Assembly (NCBI GenBank): GCA_003136255.1
Contig: PLDT01000577.1
Location: 1 to 6,393 of the forward strand
Length of the DNA stretch: 6,393 bases
Origin: Palsa-504 sp003136255
Lineage (GTDB): Bacteria; Actinomycetota; Actinomycetes; Streptosporangiales; Streptosporangiaceae
Direction: 5' to 3'
Of this stretch, positions 1 through 4,911 are shown one piece after another (the first letter of the stretch is position 1; each line of letters opens with the position of its first letter). A program made the position numbers and the translations under genes. Under the pieces are notes generated by a model. The model saw nothing but the letters and a program-made list of their open reading frames with translations, was not told the origin of the DNA and searched no databases.

Positions 1-527
1 CCCCGGCCAGCGGGTCCGCTGGCAACGCGGCGGCGTCTTCTGGGTATAACTTCGACGCCCGGCGGTGGACCGTTAGCGACAAGGTCGCCGGCGTGGCATC
101 GCTCGTGGTGCTCATCTCGCTATTCCTGCCGTGGTTCAGCGGCAGCGTCTCCGCGGACAACTCGCTGGGCCTCTCGGCGCAAAGCGGCTCGGAATCGGGC
201 ACCGCTGCGCACGGCTGGCTGTGGTTGGTGTTCCTCATCGTCGTGCTGATCCTGGCCTACCTGGTCGTCGCGGCGGGCTTCCGGGTCCTGCCGTTCAAAT
301 CCGGGCTCCGGCATGACCAGTTGCTGCTCGGGGCCGCGGGCGTCAACCTGCTGCTGGTATTCATCGGCTTCCTGCTTAAGCCGAGCACCGACGGCCTGGC
401 CGGGGTAAGCATCGGCTGGAGCATCGGCGCCTTCCTGGCGCTCATCGCGGCCCTCGTGGCCGTGGTCGCGCTCACCCCGCCCGGTCGTCAGCGGCTCGAT
501 TCCGGAGCCCCGACCGCCGCCCGCTAG
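1..527 (+). CDS. Small multi-pass membrane protein of unknown function (5' partial)
   Basis: The frame beginning at position 3 is open from the window edge to the TAG at 525-527, giving 174 visible residues. The GTG at 93 lies inside the first hydrophobic segment, so it is unlikely to be the start; the true start is upstream of the window. Visible order: a Pro/Gly/Ser/Ala-rich tail (positions 3-50), a short basic stretch with the motif DARRW, then four hydrophobic segments at about 84-143, 213-281, 315-374 and 405-473, and a short polar C-terminus ending PTAAR. The first segment ends in LPWFSG, a pattern common in small actinobacterial membrane proteins with a disordered N-terminus. A Ser/Gly-rich loop lies between segments 1 and 2. 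I see no catalytic motif and do not recognise a named family. A hairpin about 30 bases after the stop separates it from the next operon, so it is probably not co-transcribed with mscR. That it is coding is fairly certain; its function is unknown. Confidence 0.8.
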   Translation, partial: PASGSAGNAAASSGYNFDARRWTVSDKVAGVASLVVLISLFLPWFSGSVSADNSLGLSAQSGSESGTAAHGWLWLVFLIVVLILAYLVVAAGFRVLPFKSGLRHDQLLLGAAGVNLLLVFIGFLLKPSTDGLAGVSIGWSIGAFLALIAALVAVVALTPPGRQRLDSGAPTAAR

Positions 528-558
528 GGGAGGTCCTGATCAGCTGAGCGTTCGAACC

Positions 559-594
559 CGGCCCGCGCCCGGCCCGATGGCCAGGCGCGGGCTG
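559..594 (+). terminator. Strong GC hairpin, possible terminator of the upstream membrane-protein gene
   Basis: Nine perfect base pairs (561-569 with 584-592) are followed by one C-A mismatch (570/583), four more pairs (571-574 with 579-582) and a CGAT tetraloop (575-578). The base extends by a G-U wobble (560/593) and a C-G pair (559/594). It lies 32 bases after the stop at 525-527. There is no T-rich tract after it, so it is not a classical intrinsic terminator. Actinobacteria often use hairpins without a U-tail, so termination is plausible but inferred. Because it lies 107 bases before the mscR start, it could also be a 5' leader structure of that operon. Confidence 0.45.
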
Positions 595-684
595 CGTCGT
601 CCCCGGGTTGACTTCCGCCCAGGCTGGCGAACGGGGGATGATGGGGCGCGGCACGGCTGGCCGTTCGGTAAGAATGGACTGAAA

Positions 685-690
685 AGAAGG
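685..690 (+). promoter_or_regulatory. Ribosome binding site of mscR
   Basis: The purine-rich AGAAGG ends ten bases before the ATG at 701. It supports this ATG as the start, as does the match of the N-terminus (MISVQGVVARGKG) to the family. No convincing -35/-10 pair was found upstream. Confidence 0.5.
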
Positions 691-700
691 TGGGGCTGTA

Positions 701-1730
701 ATGATCAGCGTTCAGGGCGTGGTGGCCCGCGGCAAGGGCGACCCGGTCGAGCTCACGACGATCCTCGTGCCGGAGCCCGGGCCGGGTGAGGCGCTGGTCG
801 CGGTGCAGGCGTGCGGGGTGTGCCACACCGACCTGCACTACAAGGAGGGCGGCATCGGGGACGACTTCCCCTACCTGCTCGGGCACGAGGCGGCGGGCGT
901 GGTCGAGCAGGTCGGCCCGGACGTGACCGACGTCGCGCCCGGCGACTTCGTCATCTTGAACTGGCGGGCCGTCTGCGGGCGGTGCCGGGCCTGCAGCCGC
1001 GGCCGCCCGTGGTACTGCTTCAACACCCACAACGCGACCCAGAAGATGACCCTGGAAGACGGCACGGTGCTGTCCCCGGCCCTGGGGATCGGCGCGTTCG
1101 CCGCCAAGACGCTGGTCGCCTCCGGCCAGTGCACCAAGGTCGACCCGGCCATCAGCCCGGCCACCGCGGGCCTGCTCGGCTGCGGCGTGATGGCCGGCCT
1201 GGGCGCGGCGATCAANNGGCGACGGCGCGATCCTCGGCGCCCGGCTGGCCGGCGCGCAGACGATCATCGCGGTCGACGTGGACGACCGGAAGCTGGCCTG
1301 GGCGCGCGACTTCGGCGCCACCGACGTGATCAACTCGCGGGACACCGATCCGGTGGCCCGGATCCGCGAACTGACCGGCGGCAACGGGGCGGACGTGGTG
1401 ATCGAGGCCATCGGCCGGCCGCAGACCTACGAGCAGGCGTTCTACGCCCGCGACCTGGCTGGCACGGTGGTGCTGGTCGGCGTGCCGACCCCGGACATGC
1501 GGCTGGACCTGCCGCTGCTGGACGTGTTCGGCCGCGGCGGGGCGCTCAAGTCGTCCTGGTACGGCGACTGCCTGCCCAGCCGAGACTTCCCGATGCTGGT
1601 CGACCTGCACCTGTCGGGCCGCCTGCCCCTGGACAAGTTCGTGTCCGAGACCATCGGCCTGGACCAGGTCGAGGAGGCCTTCGCCAAGATGAGCCGCGGC
1701 GAGGTGCTGCGCAGCGTCGTCATCCTGTGA
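701..1730 (+). CDS. mscR: S-(hydroxymethyl)mycothiol dehydrogenase (NAD-dependent, zinc ADH family), interrupted by an assembly gap
   Basis: This cytosolic medium-chain zinc alcohol dehydrogenase oxidises S-hydroxymethyl-mycothiol, the adduct of formaldehyde with mycothiol. It is the mycothiol counterpart of glutathione-dependent formaldehyde dehydrogenase. Residues 1-171 precede the gap. Likely catalytic zinc ligands are C41 (in CGVCHTD), H62 (GHE, with E63) and C161 (LLGCGVMAG). Structural zinc ligands are C92, C95, C98 and C106. Family-typical stretches include NWRAVCGRCRAC, LGIGAFA and, near the end, FGRGGALKSSWYGDCLPSRDF. After the gap the frame shifts by one and resumes at GDGAILGARLAGA. 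The acidic residue at 1275-1277 (AVDVDD) fits NAD preference. The missing piece is the Rossmann glycine motif, about 19 residues (roughly 55 bases beyond the 'aa' left before nn), judged from recalled M. tuberculosis MscR of 361 residues. The protein should therefore be about 360 residues and is probably intact in the organism. Its TGA overlaps the GTG of the next gene. The close paralogue, glutathione-dependent FrmA/AdhC, is less likely because the whole sequence follows the mycothiol form. Confidence 0.92.
1216..1217. other. Assembly gap (nn) inside mscR
   Basis: The dehydrogenase is read in the frame of 701 up to I171 (codon 1211-1213) and in the frame of 1218 from GDGAILG onward. Between them the family has about 19 residues, including the GxGxxG-type cofactor loop. 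The two N therefore stand for about 55 missing bases, and the frame change is an artefact. Any read-through of nn is meaningless. Confidence 0.85.
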
Positions 1731-2464
1731 CCGACGTCGCCCGCATCGCGATGTGGTCGGGCCCGCGGACGGTGTCCACCGCACTGATGCGGGCGTGGGA
1801 GAACCGCCCGGACACGGCGGTCACCGACGAACCGCTTTACGCCTTCTATCTTTTCCGAACGGCCCTGCCTCACCCCGCCCGCGACACCATCATCGCCAGC
1901 CAGCCCACCGACTGGCGGGTGGTGCTGGCCCAGCAGGTCAGCGGTCCGCTGCCGCCCGGGGTGGGCATCAGCTACGCCAAGCACATGACCCACCACCTGC
2001 TGCCCGAGGTGGACCGCGCCGCGCTGGCCCCGCTGCGGCACGCGCACCTGATCCGGGACCCGCGTGAGCTGCTCGCCTCCTACGCCCGGGTGCGCACCGA
2101 GCCGGACCTGGACGACCTGGGCCTGCGGCAGCAGGCGGAGATCTTCGAGACGTTCGGCGGGCCGGTCGTCGACTCCCGCGACCTGCTGACGGACCCCGAA
2201 GGGATCCTGCGCGCGCTGTGCCGGGCCCTGGACGTGCCGTTCGACGGCGCGATGCTGTCCTGGCCGCCCGGACCGCGGGACAGCGACGGCGTGTGGGCGC
2301 CCTGGTGGTATGACTCCGTGCACGCCTCGTCCGGCTTCGCCGCCTACCGGCCCCCGGCCGACCCGCTGCCGCCGCGTCTCGAACCGCTAGCCGAACGCTG
2401 CCGGCCATACTACGAGCGCCTGTACCAGTACCGTCTGGAGGTCGTCGATGCTGCAGGTTTATGA
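1727..2464 (+). CDS. Sulfotransferase-like P-loop protein, partner of a class IV aminotransferase
   Basis: This is a 245-residue protein. The chosen GTG at 1727 overlaps the mscR stop by four bases (GTGA) and puts the first strand and P-loop right at the N-terminus (IAMWSGPRTVSTALM, residues 7-21), as expected for this fold. R14 and the following Ser/Thr residues would bind the 5' phosphosulfate end of PAPS. The segment HLIRDPRELLASY (residues 107-119) resembles the 3'-phosphate-binding motif of PAPS sulfotransferases, with R110 and S118. A conserved-looking C-terminal block, DGVWAPWWYDSVHASSGF (187-204), and DEPLYAFYL (34-42) are familiar to me from the N-terminal half of plant branched-chain aminotransferase-like proteins. 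No strong ribosome binding site precedes the GTG, so translation probably depends on coupling to mscR. No signal peptide or membrane segment is visible. The fold assignment is good. Actual sulfotransferase activity and the acceptor are unknown; it might instead transfer or hydrolyse another phospho-group. Confidence 0.8.
   Translation: MTDVARIAMWSGPRTVSTALMRAWENRPDTAVTDEPLYAFYLFRTALPHPARDTIIASQPTDWRVVLAQQVSGPLPPGVGISYAKHMTHHLLPEVDRAALAPLRHAHLIRDPRELLASYARVRTEPDLDDLGLRQQAEIFETFGGPVVDSRDLLTDPEGILRALCRALDVPFDGAMLSWPPGPRDSDGVWAPWWYDSVHASSGFAAYRPPADPLPPRLEPLAERCRPYYERLYQYRLEVVDAAGL
2437..2441 (+). promoter_or_regulatory. Ribosome binding site of the aminotransferase gene, inside the preceding gene
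   Basis: GGAGG lies six bases before the ATG at 2448 and is inside the last codons of the sulfotransferase-like gene. It fixes the aminotransferase start and the 17-base overlap. Confidence 0.65.
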
Positions 2465-3347
2465 CGAGCGCAACCGTGACCTGATCGTCAACGTGGGCGG
2501 CAAGCTCAGCCACCGGGACCGGGCCATGATCAGCCCGTTCGATTCCGTCGTCCAGGGCGGCGACGCGGTCTGGGAGGGGCTCCGGCTCTACGCCGGGCGG
2601 ATCTTCCGGCTGGACGAGCACCTGGCCCGGCTGCGGGACTCGGCCAAGGCGCTCGCGTTCGAGGCGATCCCCCCGGCCGAGGAAATCACCGAGCAGATCC
2701 GGCGCACGGTCGCCGCCAACGGCATGCGAGACGGCGTGCACATCAGGCTCACCCTGACCCGCGGGGTGAAGATCACCTCGGGCATGGATCCCCGGCTCAA
2801 CCAGGCCGGCCCCACCCTGATCGTGCTCGCCGAGTACAAGGACCCGGTCTACGAACCCTCCGGCATCACGCTGGTCACCGCCAGCGTGCGCCGCCCCGCC
2901 CCGGACTGCCTGGACCCCAAGATCCACCACAACAACCTGCTGCCGTCCATCCTGGCCAAGATCGAGGCCAACGTGGCCGGCGCCGACGACGCGGTCATGC
3001 TCGATCACCGCGGCTTCATCGCCGAGACGAACGCCACGCACATCTTCATGGTCACCGGCGGCACGCTGGCCACGCCGACCACCGTGTCCTGCCCCGAGGG
3101 CATCACCCGGGCGGTGGTGCTGGACCTGGCCGCGTCGGCCGGCCTTGACTGCGTGACCGGCGACTACACGCTGCCCCAGCTCTACACCGCCGACGAGGCG
3201 TTCGTCACCGGCACCATGGGCGGCCTGGTGCCCGTCCTGGCCGTCGACGGCCGCGCCATCGGCGACGGTCAGCCGGGCCCGGTCACCAAACAGCTGACCG
3301 CGCTGTTCGCCGACCTCACCGCCACCACCGGCACCCCCGTCACGTAA
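2448..3347 (+). CDS. Class IV aminotransferase (branched-chain / D-amino-acid aminotransferase-like)
   Basis: This is a 299-residue PLP enzyme of fold type IV, which moves an amino group between an amino acid and a 2-oxo acid in the cytosol. The length is normal for the family. Visible marks are VVQGGDAVWEGLRLY (residues 34-48), the HLxRL motif (58-62) with R61 as probable PLP-phosphate ligand, K158 in DPKIHHNNLL as the likely Schiff-base lysine, and E193 in IAETNATHIF as the residue facing the pyridine nitrogen. The C-terminal block TADEAFVTGTMGGLVPV (near residue 248) completes the fold. K158 is followed by IHHNNLL, closer to the D-amino-acid/BCAT-like group than to ordinary IlvE, which has AGGNY there. 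The substrate is therefore uncertain: branched-chain L-amino acids, D-amino acids, or aminodeoxychorismate-lyase-like chemistry are all possible. The ATG at 2448 has a good ribosome binding site and overlaps the previous gene by 17 bases, so the pair is probably made together. Family assignment is secure; specificity is not. Confidence 0.9.
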   Translation: MLQVYDERNRDLIVNVGGKLSHRDRAMISPFDSVVQGGDAVWEGLRLYAGRIFRLDEHLARLRDSAKALAFEAIPPAEEITEQIRRTVAANGMRDGVHIRLTLTRGVKITSGMDPRLNQAGPTLIVLAEYKDPVYEPSGITLVTASVRRPAPDCLDPKIHHNNLLPSILAKIEANVAGADDAVMLDHRGFIAETNATHIFMVTGGTLATPTTVSCPEGITRAVVLDLAASAGLDCVTGDYTLPQLYTADEAFVTGTMGGLVPVLAVDGRAIGDGQPGPVTKQLTALFADLTATTGTPVT

Positions 3348-3376
3348 CCCCGCCCTCCCCGCCCCCGCCCCGCCCC
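3348..3376 (-). other. G-quadruplex motif filling the convergent intergenic spacer
   Basis: On the minus strand this stretch has six G-tracts of 4, 4, 5, 4, 3 and 4 bases (3376-3373, 3371-3368, 3366-3362, 3360-3357, 3355-3353, 3351-3348), each separated by one base. Single-base loops make the most stable class of quadruplex motif. It starts directly after the aminotransferase TAA and ends five bases before the ATPase stop on the other strand. RNA from the transporter operon would carry the G-rich version just past its last stop codon. A role in ending or stabilising either transcript is inferred. Confidence 0.6.
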
Positions 3377-3381
3377 GGGAC

Positions 3382-4071
3382 CTAGACGCTGCCCTTGATC
3401 TGGCCGTCTTCCAGTTCCAGGACCGAGTCGGCCATGCTGATCAGGTTCGGGTCGTGGGTCGCGACCAGGGCGGTCACGCCCTCGGACTCGACCACCGCGT
3501 GCAGCAGGCGCATGATCTGCTTGGCCGTCTCGGAGTCCAGCTGGCCGGTGGGCTCGTCGGCCAGCAGCACCTGCGGGCTGCCCGCCAGCGCCCGCGCGAT
3601 CGCGACCCGCTGCTGCTGGCCGCCGGACAGTTCACCCGGCCGCTGCTTGGTGTGGTCACCGAGGCCGACGATGTCCAGCATCAGCCGGACCCGTTCCTCC
3701 CGTTCCTTGGCCGCCACGCCGGCGATCCGCAGCGGCACGCCGACGTTCTCCGCGGCCGACAGGATCGGGATCAGGCCGAACGACTGGAAGATGAACGCCA
3801 CCGACGTGCGGCGCAGCCGCATCCGCTCGTGCTCGGACATCGACGTGACCTCGCTGTCCCCGACCCACACCCGCCCCTCGTCGGGCATGTCCAGGCCGCC
3901 GACGATGTTCAGCAGCGTGGTCTTACCCGACCCCGACCGGCCGCGCAGGGCCACCAGCTGGCCGGACGGCACGGTGAACGAGACCCCGCGCAGCGCGCGG
4001 GTCGCGGTGCGGCCGCTGCCGAAGGTGCGGACCACCCCTTCGACGGCCACCATGTCGGTCAGGACGGTCAC
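3382..4071 (-). CDS. ABC transporter ATP-binding protein, MacB/LolD-type (short ATPase)
   Basis: This 229-residue ATPase powers the adjacent FtsX/MacB-type permease from the cytoplasmic face. All nucleotide-binding parts are present in order: Walker A GRSGSGKT (residues 44-51), Q-loop Q96 in FIFQSFGLIP, signature LSGGQQQR (148-155), Walker B VLLADE (168-173) followed by PTGQLD, and H-loop H206 in ATHD. The length and the PTGxLD and LSGGQQQRVAIARAL patterns are typical of the MacB/LolD/FtsE group. The GTG start at 4071 overlaps the stop of the upstream ATPase (GTGA). GAGGAG (4077-4082) lies five bases before it, so it is translated with the upstream ATPase. It is the last gene of the transporter operon and converges on the aminotransferase gene. 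Both ATPases have intact catalytic residues before any gap, which fits a heterodimer, but two alternative homodimers cannot be excluded. Substrate unknown. Confidence 0.92.
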   Translation of the reverse strand: MTVLTDMVAVEGVVRTFGSGRTATRALRGVSFTVPSGQLVALRGRSGSGKTTLLNIVGGLDMPDEGRVWVGDSEVTSMSEHERMRLRRTSVAFIFQSFGLIPILSAAENVGVPLRIAGVAAKEREERVRLMLDIVGLGDHTKQRPGELSGGQQQRVAIARALAGSPQVLLADEPTGQLDSETAKQIMRLLHAVVESEGVTALVATHDPNLISMADSVLELEDGQIKGSV

Positions 4072-4894
4072 CGGGACTCCTCGCGGTTCTCGGGTCGTTG
4101 CGGCTTGCGGGGGGCCTGCTGGCCGGGCCAGACGCCGATGTGGTCGGGCTCGGCTTCCAGCCGGACCAGGCCGCGCATGTCGAGCGGTTCGGTCATCTCC
4201 CGCGGCAGCTGCAGCCGGCCGGCCCGGTCCAGCACCGCGTACTCGACCGCGTGCGCGACCACGTCGCCGTCNNGGAGCTGAACACCTCGGCCGCGGTCAC
4301 GGAGTCGAGCTCGCCGGTGGGCTCGTCGGCCAGCAGCACCTTGGGTTCGTTGGTCAGCGCGACCGCGATGGCGACCCGCTGCTGCTCGCCGCCGGACAGC
4401 TGATCCGGCCTGCGGTACAGGCAGTCGCCGAGGCCGAGCAGCTCGAGCAGCTCCGCCGAGCGCTCGCGGCGGGTCCGGGCCCGCACCCCGGACAGGCGCA
4501 TCGGCAGCTCCACGTTCTGCTGCGCGGTCAGGTAGGGGAGCAGGTTGCGGCTGGTCTGCTGCCAGATGAAGCCCACCACCTGGCGCCGGTAGGCCAGCCG
4601 CTGCCGCGCGTTCATCGCGGCCAGGTCGTTGCCCGCTACCCGCACCGAGCCCGCGGTCGGCGTGTCCAGCCCGGCCAGGATGTTCATCAGGGTCGACTTG
4701 CCGCTGCCCGACGCGCCGACCAGCGCGACGATCTCGCCCTCATCCACCAGCAGGTCCAGGCCCTGCAGCGCCTGCACCTCGATCCCGGCCGCGACGTAGA
4801 TCCGCACCAGCCGGTCGCAGACGATCAGCGAGCCCGCGCCGAAGTCCCGGTGGTGCCGCGCGGATTCCGCGCCCAGGTCCGCGACACTGCTCAT
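4068..4894 (-). CDS. ABC transporter ATP-binding protein with AbrB-like C-terminal tail, interrupted by an assembly gap
   Basis: This is the first ATPase of the transporter operon, MacB/LolD-type. Residues 1-207 precede the gap: Walker A GASGSGKS (60-67), Q-loop Q112 in FIWQQTSRNLLPYL, signature LSGGEQQR (166-173), Walker B VLLADE (186-191) and PTGELD. The H-loop histidine and its surroundings fall in the gap at 4272-4273, and the frame changes across it. After the gap 67 residues remain, beginning DGDVVAHAVEYAV. They contain LDRAGRLQLPREMTEPLDM, which resembles the AbrB/SpoVT swapped-hairpin pattern (D-x-x-G-R, then I/L-P-x-E and a Leu), and then a Pro/Arg/Glu-rich polar end. The ATG at 4894 has a strong AGAGGAGAGG (4906-4897) and lies 17 bases after the permease stop. 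The stop (4070-4068) overlaps the next ATPase. The protein is probably intact in the organism; the size of the missing piece is not known exactly, perhaps a few tens of residues. Confidence 0.88.
4077..4082 (-). promoter_or_regulatory. Ribosome binding site of the short ATPase
   Basis: On the minus strand GAGGAG lies five bases before the GTG at 4071 and within the end of the upstream ATPase gene. It decides the start at the GTGA overlap. Confidence 0.6.
4272..4273. other. Assembly gap (nn) inside the long ATPase gene
   Basis: On the minus strand the ATPase runs in the frame of 4894 to EVFSS (last codon 4276-4274) and resumes in another frame at DGDVV (first codon 4271-4269). An ABC ATPase should have the H-loop (THD) between them. 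The two N therefore hide a real segment of unknown length, perhaps around 100 bases, and the frame change is not evidence of a pseudogene. Confidence 0.8.
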
Positions 4895-4896
4895 TG

Positions 4897-4906
4897 CCTC
4901 TCCTCT
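4897..4906 (-). promoter_or_regulatory. Ribosome binding site of the long ATPase
   Basis: On the minus strand AGAGGAGAGG lies two to twelve bases before the ATG at 4894, in the 17-base spacer after the permease stop. It is a strong site and fixes the start. Confidence 0.65.
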
Positions 4907-4911
4907 GCCTA

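Noticed and set aside
93..527. GTG at 93 as the start of the first gene
   Set aside because: The frame stays open to the window edge with a plausible Pro/Ala/Gly-rich tail and basic stretch, and the GTG would cut into the first membrane segment.
537..557. Cluster of small palindromes (TGATCA, CAGCTG, GTTCGAAC) after the first gene
   Set aside because: Each is six to eight bases and they do not form one larger symmetric operator; they may be chance.
608..613. TTGACT as a -35 box for mscR
   Set aside because: No acceptable -10 hexamer lies 16-19 bases downstream; the region there is G-rich.
635..665. A SigR-type (thiol stress) promoter GGGAAT-N18-GTT before mscR
   Set aside because: Only GGGAT and a GTT about 23 bases later can be found; sequence and spacing both miss the consensus.
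701..2464. A 587-residue fusion of the dehydrogenase with the sulfotransferase-like protein
   Set aside because: It exists only by reading through the nn at 1216-1217 in the wrong frame. The residues between about 1218 and 1727 in that frame are Arg/Pro-rich nonsense, while another frame gives the perfect dehydrogenase C-terminus.
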